NCBI RefSeq assembly: GCF_007992715.1
Contig: NZ_BKAU01000006.1
Span: 124,001 to 188,000, forward strand
Direction: 5' to 3'
DNA: 64,000 nt
Origin: Chitinophaga cymbidii
GTDB lineage: Bacteria; Bacteroidota; Bacteroidia; Chitinophagales; Chitinophagaceae
A program made the position numbers and the translations under genes. Below are positions 1 to 9,074 of this stretch, piece by piece (within the stretch, counting starts at the first letter, position 1; every line of letters begins with the position of its first letter). The notes under the pieces were generated by a model, which worked only from the letters and a program-made list of their open reading frames with translations, did not search any database and was not told where the DNA came from.

Positions 1-284
1 GTAGTAGTGAAAATACACTTGTACCCTTTGATCACGGCCGCGAGGGCGAGGCCCATGCCGGTGTTGCCTGACGTGCCTTCAATGATGGTGCCGCCGGGCT
101 TCAGCAATCCCTGTTTTTCGGCTTCTTCCACCATTTTCAGGGCCATGCGGTCTTTGATGGAGTTGCCGGGATTGAAGAATTCCACTTTTGCCAGCACGGT
201 GCAGGGCAGTCCGGATGTTACACGATGCAGTTTTATCAGCGGCGTATGTCCGATCGTTTCCAGTATATTTTCACAGTACTTCAT
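1..284 (-). CDS. Cysteine synthase / cystathionine beta-synthase-type PLP enzyme (N-terminal part)
   Basis: The reverse strand reads an open frame from an ATG at 284 to the window edge, giving about 94 residues that begin MKYCENILETIGHTPLIKL. This is the classic N-terminus of the fold-type II PLP enzymes (CysK, CysM, cystathionine beta-synthase). The PLP-binding lysine lies in the NSIKDR motif and the phosphate-cradle loop is the following EGTSGNTG. The family makes cysteine or cystathionine from activated serine or homocysteine in the cytoplasm. The rest of the gene lies outside the window, so CysK and CBS cannot be told apart. It is divergent from bioD across about 60 bp. Confidence 0.88.
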   Translation of the reverse strand, partial: MKYCENILETIGHTPLIKLHRVTSGLPCTVLAKVEFFNPGNSIKDRMALKMVEEAEKQGLLKPGGTIIEGTSGNTGMGLALAAVIKGYKCIFTT

Positions 285-333
285 AATCTTGATGCTTGTC
301 AACGAAATTAAGGTAATTGGTTGAATGATGGTT

Positions 334-341
334 TATATTTG
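334..341 (+). promoter_or_regulatory. Candidate Bacteroidota -7 box for bioD
   Basis: TATATTTG matches the Bacteroidota TAnnTTTG box exactly. It ends only 5 bases before the bioD ATG, so initiation at the usual distance would start the transcript at or next to the start codon. No clear -33 TTTG is visible at the expected spacing. Confidence 0.45.
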
Positions 342-346
342 CTTTT

Positions 347-997
347 ATGAACAACATCTTCATCACCGGTATCGGCACAGGCGTAGGTAAAACGATTGCA
401 TCGGCCTGTGTTGCGGAAGCGCTCGGCGCTAATTACTGGAAGCCTGTACAGGCGGGCTTGCAGGATGTGACGGATTCCCAGACGCTGCGCGCCCTGCTGA
501 GCGACAACACCCGCGTCAAGGAAGAGCTGTACAGGCTGCGCATGCCTGCTTCCCCGCATCTCGCCGCCGCGCGGGAGGGGATCACCCTGCAGGAAGACCG
601 GATCGTGCAGCGGGCGCAGGAGCTGCAGCAACCGGACGTTCCGCTGGTGATCGAAGGCGCGGGCGGCCTCATGGTGCCACTCAACAAGAAAGTGTTCACC
701 ATCGACCTGATCAAAGCCCTCGGCGCCAGGACCATCATCGTTGCACAAAACTACCTCGGCAGCATCAACCATTGCCTGCTGACGGCCATGGCGCTCAGGC
801 AGGCGGAGATACCCGTCATCGGCTGGATCTTCAGCGGCGACCATCATTCCAATGAAGACGATATCGTCGGCTGGAGCCAATACCCGCGTATCGCCCGCAT
901 TCCGCGGGTGCGGAAAGTAACCCGTGAATTTGTGAGCATGCAGGCGGAATTGCTGCAACCAGCCCTCCTGCAATACCTTTCCGGTGATGGTCACTAA
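347..997 (+). CDS. bioD: Dethiobiotin synthetase
   Basis: 216 residues, the usual BioD length. BioD closes the ureido ring of biotin from 7,8-diaminopelargonic acid, CO2 and ATP in the cytoplasm. The P-loop GIGTGVGKT is at residues 8-16, YWKPVQAG follows near residue 30 (the substrate-binding lysine region) and EGAGGLMVPL is near residue 103, all diagnostic of the family. The ATG at 347 gives the canonical MNNIFITG start. No other biotin gene is next to it; the neighbour is a folate enzyme whose start overlaps the end of bioD by 11 bases, so the two are probably cotranscribed. Confidence 0.93.
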   Translation: MNNIFITGIGTGVGKTIASACVAEALGANYWKPVQAGLQDVTDSQTLRALLSDNTRVKEELYRLRMPASPHLAAAREGITLQEDRIVQRAQELQQPDVPLVIEGAGGLMVPLNKKVFTIDLIKALGARTIIVAQNYLGSINHCLLTAMALRQAEIPVIGWIFSGDHHSNEDDIVGWSQYPRIARIPRVRKVTREFVSMQAELLQPALLQYLSGDGH

Positions 998-1562
998 AAA
1001 GGATATACGAAAAGCCTATCTTGCAAAGCGGCTGTCGCTCACGGAAGAAGAGGCGGAAGCGCTGAACAGCGCTTTGCTGGAACAATGCCGGCAACTGCCG
1101 CTGGATGATGTGAACATCGCGCACCTGTTCCTGCCCATCGCCACTAAAAAGGAGATCGATACCTATCCGCTGGCGGAGTGGCTGCGGGAGCGGTATCCGG
1201 GTTTACAGCTGGCGCTGTCCCGCTCTTACCTCGCCACCGGCGACATGCAGCATTATCTTTGGGAAGCGGATACCCGGCTGGTGCCGAATTCCCTCGGTAT
1301 CCCGGAGCCGGAAAGCGGCAGGCTGGTGGCGCCGGAAGAGATCGACCTGGTATTTGTGCCGATGTTGGCGTTCGACGAGCAGGGCCACCGCGTAGGATAC
1401 GGCAAGGGGATGTACGATGCTTTCCTGCGGCAGTGCAGGGACAACGTCCGGAAGATCGGGCTGTGCCTGTTTCCGCCGTTGCCTGCTATTGAAGATGTGT
1501 ATGAAGGGGACGTGGCGCTGGATGTGGTGGTGACGCCGTTCAGGATCTGGCAGTTTTCATAA
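987..1562 (+). CDS. 5-formyltetrahydrofolate cyclo-ligase
   Basis: 191 residues from the ATG at 987; a GTG three bases earlier would add one residue. The enzyme (MTHFS, YgfA/Fau family) converts 5-formyl-THF to 5,10-methenyl-THF with ATP, rescuing folate from a dead-end form. The diagnostic C-terminal motif VGYGKGMYDAFL is near residue 133 and the N-terminal KKDIRKAYLAKR helix is typical. The start overlaps bioD by 11 bases in another frame, which suggests translational coupling. After the stop there are about 70 bases before lpxK. Confidence 0.92.
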   Translation: MVTKKDIRKAYLAKRLSLTEEEAEALNSALLEQCRQLPLDDVNIAHLFLPIATKKEIDTYPLAEWLRERYPGLQLALSRSYLATGDMQHYLWEADTRLVPNSLGIPEPESGRLVAPEEIDLVFVPMLAFDEQGHRVGYGKGMYDAFLRQCRDNVRKIGLCLFPPLPAIEDVYEGDVALDVVVTPFRIWQFS

Positions 1563-1635
1563 AGCATTTACCCGTCGCGCAGCGATACTACCATATGCAG
1601 CCGGCAAAACATTATTTAATTTAAACCTGAAGCCA

Positions 1636-2709
1636 GTGTGGCGCTATCTGAATTATCTGTTATATCCTTTCTCGCTTTTATACGGCCTCGTATTGTGGGT
1701 CCGCAACCGTTTATACGATAATGGTATGCTCACAGCCGTGGAATTCGACCTGCCCGTGATCGCCGTGGGCAACCTTTCCGTAGGCGGCACCGGTAAAACG
1801 CCGCATGTGGAATACCTGATCCGCCTGCTGAAAGACACCTATCGCACCGCTACCCTCAGCCGCGGCTATAACCGCCGCACGCGGGGCTTTTTGCTTGCCA
1901 AAGCGGATTCCACTTCGGCAGACATCGGCGACGAACCCATGCAGTTCCATCAGAAATTCCCGGATATCACCGTTTGCGTGGGAGAGGAAAGGATGCTGGC
2001 GGTGCCCCAGCTGCTGGGAGACCGCCCGGAAACACAGGTCATCCTGCTGGACGACGCCTTCCAGCACCGCTCCATCAAACCGGGCATGAACCTGATGGTA
2101 ACGGATTTCAGCCGCCTTTTCACCCGCGATCACGTGGTGCCCTTCGGCCGCCTGCGTGAAGGCAGAAAAGGTTTTCACCGCGCCAACGCCATCATCGTAT
2201 CCAAATGCCCGCCGGACCTTTCAGAACCGCGCCGCGCCGCCATCCGGCAGGAGATCGCGCCGCTGCCGCATCAGCGCCTGTTCTTTACCACGTTGCGGTA
2301 CGGGCAGCCATATGATATGCTGTCAGCATCCGTTCCACCGCCGCCCGCCTCCGCCAGCATCCTCGTTGTATGCGGCATCGCAAGGCCGGAGCCTTTGGTA
2401 CATCATTTGCTGGAACACTACGCAAACGTTCACCTGCTTTCCTTTCCGGACCATTACTATTACACGCAGAAAGACCTGGACAAGATCAAACTGGAGCTGG
2501 ACCAGATGGACGGCGGCATAAAACATATCCTCACAACAGAAAAAGATGCCGTACGCCTGCATCTGCTGAAAGAAAATATCGAAGCCATGCAACTGCCCAT
2601 TGCCGTTGTGCCGGTGGAAGTGCAGTTCCTCTTTAATGAAGCGGATTCATTTAATAGTTATATTTTTGACTACGTTGCTGAGGCCATGTTAGCGGCTGAA
2701 CAGGAGTAA
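1636..2709 (+). CDS. lpxK: Tetraacyldisaccharide 4'-kinase
   Basis: 357 residues. LpxK phosphorylates the 4' position of the lipid A disaccharide at the inner face of the inner membrane, so the organism makes lipid A. The N-terminus is hydrophobic (YLLYPFSLLYGLVLWVRN), as expected for the membrane-anchoring helix, and is followed by the P-loop GNLSVGGTGKTPHVEYL near residue 50 and DDAFQHR near residue 139. The only in-frame start before these motifs is a GTG at 1636 (MWRYLN), chosen because the next ATG would remove the anchor helix. Confidence 0.93.
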   Translation: MWRYLNYLLYPFSLLYGLVLWVRNRLYDNGMLTAVEFDLPVIAVGNLSVGGTGKTPHVEYLIRLLKDTYRTATLSRGYNRRTRGFLLAKADSTSADIGDEPMQFHQKFPDITVCVGEERMLAVPQLLGDRPETQVILLDDAFQHRSIKPGMNLMVTDFSRLFTRDHVVPFGRLREGRKGFHRANAIIVSKCPPDLSEPRRAAIRQEIAPLPHQRLFFTTLRYGQPYDMLSASVPPPPASASILVVCGIARPEPLVHHLLEHYANVHLLSFPDHYYYTQKDLDKIKLELDQMDGGIKHILTTEKDAVRLHLLKENIEAMQLPIAVVPVEVQFLFNEADSFNSYIFDYVAEAMLAAEQE

Positions 2710-2731
2710 GCCGGCACCCAAAAAACAAACC

Positions 2732-4804
2732 ATGACAAAAAAGAAGAAACCCAAAAAAGACAGTAGCCAGAAAAAGACCTATAAAGGTATTGTGGATGTC
2801 ACCCGTTCGGGAATGGCATTTGTGGCTGTGGAAGGATTGACCAGTGATATCCTCGTTAAACAGAAAAATCTCAACACCGCGCTGGACGGCGATGAAGTAC
2901 TGGTGGACGTGATCCGCCAGGGCCGCAGCATGGGCCGTATGGAAGGCCATGTGACCGATGTGCTGATAAGAAAGAAAACAGAATTTACCGGCACCATCCA
3001 GCTCAACAAGAATTTTGCTTTCCTCGTTCCGGAAAAAGGCGCGTTCCTGCCGGACATTTATATTCCCGAAAACTCGCTCAAAGATGCGAAAGACGGCGAC
3101 AAGGCCGTGGTGAAGATCGTGGCCTGGGGGGAAAAGACCCGCAAGCCGGTAGGGGAGATCATAGAGATACTGGACGCTACGGACACCAACGATCTCGCGA
3201 TGAAGGAGATCCTCATCGAATGCGGCTTTCCGCTGAATTATCCCGAAGAAGTGATCACCGAACTGGCCGCCATCAAGGAAAAGATCACGGCCGCCGAAGT
3301 CAAAAAACGGAAAGACTTCCGCAAAATACTCACCTTCACGATAGACCCGGTGGACGCCAAGGATTTTGACGACGCCATTTCCATCCGCAGGCTGAAAAGT
3401 GGTTTGTATGAAGTGGGCGTACACATTGCGGATGTCAGCCATTACGTGCTGCCCGCCACGGCGCTGGATAAAGAGGCAGAGAAACGCGCAACGTCCGTGT
3501 ACCTGCCGGACCGCGTGCTGCCCATGTTGCCGGAGAAAATATCCAATGAGCTTTGCTCGCTGCGTCCGCATGAAGATAAACTGACCTTCTCCGCCGTTTT
3601 CCAGATGAATGAACAGGCGGAGGTCAAACAGTTCTGGCTGGGGCGCACGGTGATCCATTCCGCGCACCGCTTCACCTATGAAGAAGTGCAGGATGTGATT
3701 GAAACAGGAGAGGGGCCCTACGAACAGGAAGTGCTGCTGCTGAACAAAATGGCGCAGACCATGCGCGCGAAACGTTTTTCAGAAGGCGCCATCAACTTTT
3801 CCTCGCAGGAAGTACGCTTTCAGCTGGATGCCACCGGCAAGCCCATTGGCGTGATGATCAAGGAAAGCAAGGAAGCGCATCAGCTGATCGAAGAGTTCAT
3901 GCTGCTCGCCAACCGCACGGTGGCGGAATATGTGTCCAAACAGCGGGTGAACCGTCAGCCCGTGCCGTTCCCTTACCGTGTGCACGATACGCCCGATGAG
4001 GAAAAAATGCATGTCTTCGCCGTATTCGCCAGCAAATTCGGGCACAAGTTCGATGTGAACACCCCGGAATCCATCGCGAAATCTTTCAACAGCATGCTGC
4101 AGCTGGTGCAGGGCAAACCGGAACAGCACGTGCTGGAAACCCTGGGCATCCGCACCATGGCCAAAGCGGTATATACCACCGAGAACATCGGCCACTACGG
4201 CCTCGGCTTCATGCAGTACTGCCATTTCACCTCGCCCATCCGGCGTTACCCGGACGTGCTGGTGCACCGCATCCTGGCGCAGTGCCTCGCGGATGAAGTG
4301 AAGATAGACAAGCTGCTGGAGAAGCGCTGCAAACATTCGTCGGACATGGAGCGCAAGGCCATGGAAGCCGAGCGCGCGGGCAACAAGTACAAGCAGGTGG
4401 AGTACATGCAGCAGTTCCTCGGCGAAGAGTTTGAAGGCGTAATCAGCGGCGTGGCGCATTTCGGTTTCTGGGTGGAAACGGTGGATGCCAAATGCGAAGG
4501 ATTGGTCAGCCTCCACAACCTGCCCGAAGAATTCAAACATTCAGAATCAGAATACGCACTGATCGGTCAGCAGACCGGCCGGAAATATCGTATAGGCGAT
4601 AAAGTGAAGATCCGCGTTGTCGCCGCCAACCTGGCAAAGCGCCAACTGGACTATGACCTGGTGGACGGCGGTGCGGCAGACCGCTCCACACAGCGCCGCG
4701 CCACAGACCGCTCCACGCAACGCGGCGCCACGAGGGGAAAGCCGAAAGCGAAAACCGGGCAGGCCCGCGGCAGGAAACCTAAAACATCCAGGAAAAAGAA
4801 GTAA
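2732..4804 (+). CDS. rnr: Ribonuclease R
   Basis: 690 residues. RNase R is a 3'-5' hydrolytic exoribonuclease that degrades structured RNA. Visible parts are a lysine-rich N-terminus, OB/cold-shock-like domains (about residues 18-150), the RNB catalytic domain with the acidic cluster DPVDAKDFDDA at residues 205-215 and the signature FTSPIRRYPD near residue 508, then an S1 domain (about 565-650). The tail is basic and contains an imperfect duplication, ADRSTQRRA then TDRSTQRGA, before a Lys/Arg-rich end. Such tails help bind structured RNA in this family. It lies 22 bases after lpxK. Confidence 0.95.
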   Translation: MTKKKKPKKDSSQKKTYKGIVDVTRSGMAFVAVEGLTSDILVKQKNLNTALDGDEVLVDVIRQGRSMGRMEGHVTDVLIRKKTEFTGTIQLNKNFAFLVPEKGAFLPDIYIPENSLKDAKDGDKAVVKIVAWGEKTRKPVGEIIEILDATDTNDLAMKEILIECGFPLNYPEEVITELAAIKEKITAAEVKKRKDFRKILTFTIDPVDAKDFDDAISIRRLKSGLYEVGVHIADVSHYVLPATALDKEAEKRATSVYLPDRVLPMLPEKISNELCSLRPHEDKLTFSAVFQMNEQAEVKQFWLGRTVIHSAHRFTYEEVQDVIETGEGPYEQEVLLLNKMAQTMRAKRFSEGAINFSSQEVRFQLDATGKPIGVMIKESKEAHQLIEEFMLLANRTVAEYVSKQRVNRQPVPFPYRVHDTPDEEKMHVFAVFASKFGHKFDVNTPESIAKSFNSMLQLVQGKPEQHVLETLGIRTMAKAVYTTENIGHYGLGFMQYCHFTSPIRRYPDVLVHRILAQCLADEVKIDKLLEKRCKHSSDMERKAMEAERAGNKYKQVEYMQQFLGEEFEGVISGVAHFGFWVETVDAKCEGLVSLHNLPEEFKHSESEYALIGQQTGRKYRIGDKVKIRVVAANLAKRQLDYDLVDGGAADRSTQRRATDRSTQRGATRGKPKAKTGQARGRKPKTSRKKK

Positions 4805-4817
4805 CAAATCATCCGTC

Positions 4818-5789
4818 ATGCATTCATTTAAAGCGCTATCAGAAAAATTTGAATTACAGTTTGGCAAAAGACAATTTCCGGACTTTCCCCCTAACCTCTA
4901 CGATCCCGCCCAGTACATCCTGGGCATTGGCGGGAAAAGGATCCGGCCGGTATTGACGCTGCTGGGAAATGAACTGTTCGACGAGATACACGCGGATGCC
5001 TACCATGCCGCCAACGCCATCGAGCTGTTCCATAACTTCACCCTCATCCATGATGATATTATGGACAAAGCGCCGCTCCGCCGCGGCAAGCCTACCGTGC
5101 ACACGAAATACAGCGAGCCCGCCGCCATACTGGCCGGCGATGTAATGCTGATCCACTGTTACGATTACCTGAACAAGATACAGCTGCGCCTGCAGCAAAA
5201 GGTCACCGTGGTGTTCAATAAAGCCGCCCGCGAAGTTTGCGAAGGGCAGCAGCTGGACATGGACATGGAGCAGATGCGGCCGGAACAGGTGAATTATACG
5301 GACTACGTGAACATGATCGCGCTGAAAACATCGGTGCTGCTGGCCGCCAGCCTGCAGCTCGGCGCCATCATCGGCGGCGGCAGCGACGGCAACCAGGGGC
5401 ATCTGTATGAATTCGGGAAAAACGTGGGCATCGCCTTCCAGATACAGGACGATTATCTCGATGCATTCGGTGACCCGGAAAAATTCGGGAAGCAGCAGGG
5501 GGGAGATATCCTTATTAATAAAAAAACATTCCTGCTGCTGAAAGCCCTGGAACTATGCACCCCCGCACAGAAAGCGCACCTCCACGACCTGATGGAGCGG
5601 AACCCGGACAACAAAGTGGCCGAAGTGCTGCAGGTTTTCCATGACTGCAAGGTAGACGCCTGGGCGGAAAAGGAAAAAGAACGTTTCTGCAACATCGCGT
5701 TCGGGCACCTGGACGATATTGCCGTGCTCTCCAAACGCAAGGAGCCGCTGCGTGAGCTGGCAGATTTTCTCCTGACAAGGCAGCATTGA
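4818..5789 (+). CDS. Polyprenyl (isoprenyl) diphosphate synthase
   Basis: 323 residues from the ATG at 4818, 13 bases after rnr. Trans-prenyltransferases add isopentenyl diphosphate units to an allylic primer. Both aspartate-rich Mg-diphosphate sites are present: DDIMD at residues 79-83 and DDYLD at 211-215. GGKRIRP at 38-44 binds IPP. Product length (geranyl, farnesyl, or a quinone side chain) cannot be read from sequence with confidence. The frame is open upstream but the MHSFKALS start matches family N-termini and lies after the rnr stop. Confidence 0.9.
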   Translation: MHSFKALSEKFELQFGKRQFPDFPPNLYDPAQYILGIGGKRIRPVLTLLGNELFDEIHADAYHAANAIELFHNFTLIHDDIMDKAPLRRGKPTVHTKYSEPAAILAGDVMLIHCYDYLNKIQLRLQQKVTVVFNKAAREVCEGQQLDMDMEQMRPEQVNYTDYVNMIALKTSVLLAASLQLGAIIGGGSDGNQGHLYEFGKNVGIAFQIQDDYLDAFGDPEKFGKQQGGDILINKKTFLLLKALELCTPAQKAHLHDLMERNPDNKVAEVLQVFHDCKVDAWAEKEKERFCNIAFGHLDDIAVLSKRKEPLRELADFLLTRQH

Positions 5790-5803
5790 TTAGTCAGAAA
5801 TGT

Positions 5804-5811
5804 TATATTTG
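5804..5811 (+). promoter_or_regulatory. Candidate -7 box for the APC permease gene
   Basis: TATATTTG matches TAnnTTTG exactly. A TTG at 5786-5788 lies 15 bases upstream, slightly short for the -33 element. The predicted transcript would start near 5817, leaving a leader of about 30 bases before the ATG at 5848. Confidence 0.45.
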
Positions 5812-5847
5812 ACCGCGTACACGCATATCAACCACTAAAATCAACGA

Positions 5848-7503
5848 ATGTCCAACTCGCTTTTCAGGAAGAAGTCACTGACCAAAATCCTGCAGGACGC
5901 CAGGGAAGGTGTTGCTGATGCTCACGGCAGTTCCGGTTTAAAAAAAGTACTGAACGTACGCGATCTTACGCTGATGGGCGTAGCGGCGGTGATCGGCGCC
6001 GGCATCTTTTCCACCATCGGGCAGGCCGCCTATAACGGCGGTCCCGGCGTAATATTCCTTTTCATACTCACGGCCGTTACCTGCGGGTTCACCGCACTTT
6101 GCTACGCGGAATTTGCTTCGCGTGTGCCCGTAGCCGGTAGCGCCTATACATATTCATATGTCACCTTCGGTGAACTGGCCGCCTGGATCATCGGATGGGC
6201 GCTGATACTCGAATATTCCATCGGTAACATCGTGGTAGCGATCTCCTGGAGCAGCTATTTCAATAATGTGCTCGAAGGCATGAACATCCATCTGCCGGCC
6301 TGGCTGACAACGGATTTCCAGACGGCAAAAGCGCAGTTTGAACACGTGACTTCAACAGGCGGAGCGGTAGATACGCTGGCCTGGACCACCGCACCGCTGC
6401 TCGGCAGCTGGCGCGTGATCATGAACATACCCGCATTCCTGATCGTGGTCATCATCACCATCGTGGCCTACATCGGCATCCGCGAAAGCAAACGCAGCGC
6501 GAACGCCATGGTGGGGCTGAAGATCGTGGTGCTGCTGGTGGTGATCGCCATTGGCGTATTTCATATCAATACGGATAACTGGACGCCCTTTCTGCCCAAC
6601 CAGTTCGAAGGCGTGCTGAAAGGCGTGTCCGCCGTTTTCTTCGCCTACATCGGTTTCGACGCGATCTCCACCACCGCGGAAGAGAGCGCCAATCCGCAGC
6701 GGGACATGCCGCGCGCGATGATCTATTCACTCATCATCTGTACCCTGATCTACGTAGTGATCACGCTGGTGATCACCGGCATGGTGAACTATTCCGAATT
6801 CAATCACGTATCAGATCCCCTGGCATATGTATTCGACCAGCTGAACATGGAAAAGGTCGGTTATGTGATCTCCATCAGCGCTGTGGTAGCCGCTACCAGC
6901 GTGATCCTCGTGTTCCAGATCGGGCAGCCCCGCATCTGGATGAGCATGAGCCGCGACGGACTGCTGCCGAAGCGCTTTGCCAAAGTGCATCCCAAATACC
7001 AGACGCCGGGCTTCTCCACCATAGTAACAGGCTTTATCGTTGCCATACCTTCGCTGTTCGTGGAAAGCGGCATCGTAACGGACCTTACGAGCATCGGCAC
7101 CCTGTTTGCATTCGTGCTGGTATGTGGCGGCGTGCTGCTATTGCCGAAAGTGGACAAAAGCACAAAAAAGTTCAACCTGCCGTATATCAACGGACAGTTT
7201 ATTATTCCCGTACTGTTCATCATCTTCTGTTATTTCTTCCGGAAAAAGATCAACCTGGACGTTTTCGACCACGAGCATATCCTGTTCATGATCTTCATTG
7301 TGCTCGGCGCTGTTATTTCCGTGCTCACGTTCATTAAGCGTTATTCACTGATACCGGTACTGGGCATGCTTTGCTGCCTGTATCTGATGATAGAGATCCC
7401 GGTGAAAAGCTGGCTGGTGTTCTTCGCCTGGATGGGAGGCGGACTGATCGTTTATTTCCTGTACGGTTACTGGAAGAGCAAACTTGCGCCGCAACGCCCG
7501 TAA
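5848..7503 (+). CDS. APC-family amino acid permease
   Basis: 551 residues, largely hydrophobic, with about 12-14 membrane helices. After a 35-residue cytoplasmic N-terminus the first helix reads LMGVAAVIGAGIFSTIGQA, the unwound GAGIF substrate-binding motif of the amino acid-polyamine-organocation superfamily. FFAYIGFDAISTTAEE near residue 265 is typical of the cationic amino acid transporter (CAT) branch. The substrate is probably an amino acid but cannot be assigned more closely. A compact terminator overlaps the stop codon. Confidence 0.88.
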   Translation: MSNSLFRKKSLTKILQDAREGVADAHGSSGLKKVLNVRDLTLMGVAAVIGAGIFSTIGQAAYNGGPGVIFLFILTAVTCGFTALCYAEFASRVPVAGSAYTYSYVTFGELAAWIIGWALILEYSIGNIVVAISWSSYFNNVLEGMNIHLPAWLTTDFQTAKAQFEHVTSTGGAVDTLAWTTAPLLGSWRVIMNIPAFLIVVIITIVAYIGIRESKRSANAMVGLKIVVLLVVIAIGVFHINTDNWTPFLPNQFEGVLKGVSAVFFAYIGFDAISTTAEESANPQRDMPRAMIYSLIICTLIYVVITLVITGMVNYSEFNHVSDPLAYVFDQLNMEKVGYVISISAVVAATSVILVFQIGQPRIWMSMSRDGLLPKRFAKVHPKYQTPGFSTIVTGFIVAIPSLFVESGIVTDLTSIGTLFAFVLVCGGVLLLPKVDKSTKKFNLPYINGQFIIPVLFIIFCYFFRKKINLDVFDHEHILFMIFIVLGAVISVLTFIKRYSLIPVLGMLCCLYLMIEIPVKSWLVFFAWMGGGLIVYFLYGYWKSKLAPQRP

Positions 7504-7514
7504 GGCGTTTTTTT
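7493..7514 (+). terminator. Intrinsic terminator overlapping the permease stop codon
   Basis: AACGCC (7493-7498) pairs with GGCGTT (7504-7509), with the TAA stop codon inside the 5-base loop, followed by a run of seven T (7508-7514). The last permease codons therefore form the left arm. Confidence 0.6.
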
Positions 7515-7563
7515 CGTACCTTACAGGTAATACACTGCTCTTTGATCATTTAAAACTTATGTT

Positions 7564-8013
7564 ATGAACCTCCTGCAACGCATAGATCGCTGGGGTGAAA
7601 CGCATCATCCCAAATGGATAGACGGGTTAAGAATTCTGCTCGGACTGGTCCTGATGTGGAAAGGCATACAGTTCGTACAAAACATTGATCTCCTTAAAGC
7701 GCGCATTACCGAGCAGCCGTTTCTGACCGTTGTAGCATTCTGGGTGGCGCACCTGATCGTTTTCGCGCATTTCGTTGGCGGCCTGCTGATAGCGCTGGGC
7801 ATGATCACCCGTGTTGCCGTGATCGCCAATATTCCCATCCTCATAGGCGCGGTATTTTTTGTCAATTCCCCGACCCATTTATTTTCCGTACACTCCGAAC
7901 TGGCGCTGTCCATCCTGGTGCTGTTCCTTTTGCTGTTCTTCCTGGTAGAGGGCAGCGGCAAACTGTCCGTTGATGACTATATACGGCGTCATCCGGAGAA
8001 AACGCCCGTATAA
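7564..8013 (+). CDS. DoxX-family membrane protein
   Basis: 149 residues with four predicted membrane helices, starting at the ATG at 7564. The sequence RILLGLVLMWKGIQFVQN followed by three further helices with VFAHFVGGLLIALG (helix 2) is typical of the DoxX/SURF4-like family. Members are small integral membrane proteins of poorly defined role, often tied to oxidative or sulfur stress. It stands alone between the permease terminator and the Smr gene. Function beyond family membership is unknown. Confidence 0.8.
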   Translation: MNLLQRIDRWGETHHPKWIDGLRILLGLVLMWKGIQFVQNIDLLKARITEQPFLTVVAFWVAHLIVFAHFVGGLLIALGMITRVAVIANIPILIGAVFFVNSPTHLFSVHSELALSILVLFLLLFFLVEGSGKLSVDDYIRRHPEKTPV

Positions 8014-8026
8014 ATCAACGTTGTCG

Positions 8027-8034
8027 TATTTTTG
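8027..8034 (+). promoter_or_regulatory. Candidate -7 box for the Smr gene
   Basis: TATTTTTG is an exact TAnnTTTG match ending 6 bases before the ATG at 8041, the same close spacing as at bioD. No convincing -33 box is seen. Confidence 0.4.
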
Positions 8035-8040
8035 CCTGCT

Positions 8041-9060
8041 ATGAAGTATCAAACAGGCGACAGGATCTTACTGCTGCATTCCAAAGAGGAGGGCACAGTA
8101 GTGGATATCATCAATGATAAAATGGTGATGGTAGAGATCAACGGCACCAGCTTCCCGGTGTACCTTGACCAGATAGACTTTCCCTATTTTCACCGCTTTT
8201 CGCAGAAAAAGGCGCCATTACCGGCCAAAAGGACCCCGGGTGAGGAAATCCGCCGCGAGAAGCCCGCGCCGGCCGTAAACAAGCCGGAAAAGGGCATGTT
8301 CCTCAGCATGCTGCCGGTATTTGAGTTCGACGGAATGGACGATGCCGTGTCTACCCTCAAATTTCACCTGCTGAACGAAACAAAGAGCAGTTACAGCTAT
8401 CACTTTGAAATATGGCTGAACAATACGCTTTTCCTGGAACTGAAACAGGAAGTGCTACCTTTTCAGCATACCTACCTGGCGGACCTGCAGTTCGATCAGC
8501 TGAACGATAAAGCCCGTTTTGAATTCACCTTTGTTCCGAAGGAGCCTGACCTGAAACTGGCGGCCTCTTACCAGAAAACCTGGAAGGTAAAGGCGAAGCA
8601 GCTTTTCCAGCAGCTTGCCGAGCTGCAACAGCAGCAGAAAGCCACGATCGATTACCTGTTGTTCGACAAATACCCGCTCCGCCAGGAAAAAGACGTTTAC
8701 GGTTTCAGTCCGCAGGACCTGAAAAAGCTTTCCACGCTTACCTCTCATCTTTCCATCAAGGATACAACGCCGGTGACCGCAAAGTATGAAGTGGACCTGC
8801 ATATTGAAAGGCTGACGGATGACTGGAAAGGCTTGACGAACCTGGAAATGCTCGGCATCCAGCTCAATGAGTTCCAGCATTACCTGGACCTGGCCATTTC
8901 GCAGCACCAGCGCAGCATGATCGTTATCCACGGCATCGGCTCCGGCAAGCTGCGGGACGAAGTGCATGAGATACTGAAAACGGTGCCGGAAGTGAAGTAT
9001 TTCGTGAACCAGTATCATCCTTTCTACGGTTACGGGGCTACGGAGATATTTTTTAAGTAA
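8041..9060 (+). CDS. DUF2027 / Smr-domain protein
   Basis: 339 residues from the ATG at 8041; a TTG nine bases upstream is less likely. The N-terminus (YQTGDRILLLHSKEEGTVVDI) resembles the KOW-like DUF2027 region, a middle beta-rich DUF2027 domain spans roughly 85-190, and the C-terminal 75 residues form an Smr domain with VDLHIERL and the hallmark HGIGSGKLRDEVHEIL. Smr domains are nicking or structure-specific endonucleases on DNA or RNA. The combination is common in Bacteroidota; its biological role is not established. Its stop codon overlaps the candidate rnpB promoter. Confidence 0.85.
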   Translation: MKYQTGDRILLLHSKEEGTVVDIINDKMVMVEINGTSFPVYLDQIDFPYFHRFSQKKAPLPAKRTPGEEIRREKPAPAVNKPEKGMFLSMLPVFEFDGMDDAVSTLKFHLLNETKSSYSYHFEIWLNNTLFLELKQEVLPFQHTYLADLQFDQLNDKARFEFTFVPKEPDLKLAASYQKTWKVKAKQLFQQLAELQQQQKATIDYLLFDKYPLRQEKDVYGFSPQDLKKLSTLTSHLSIKDTTPVTAKYEVDLHIERLTDDWKGLTNLEMLGIQLNEFQHYLDLAISQHQRSMIVIHGIGSGKLRDEVHEILKTVPEVKYFVNQYHPFYGYGATEIFFK

Positions 9061-9065
9061 CTTTG
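9058..9065 (+). promoter_or_regulatory. Candidate -7 box for rnpB
   Basis: TAACTTTG matches TAnnTTTG exactly and begins on the TAA stop codon of the Smr gene. It places transcription start near 9071, just before the first base of the P1 helix of RNase P RNA. Confidence 0.55.
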
Positions 9066-9074
9066 CAGATTGGT

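Noticed and set aside
7..324. Forward ORF at the left edge
   Set aside because: It is the shadow of the reverse-strand cysteine-synthase-like gene, whose protein sequence is unmistakable.
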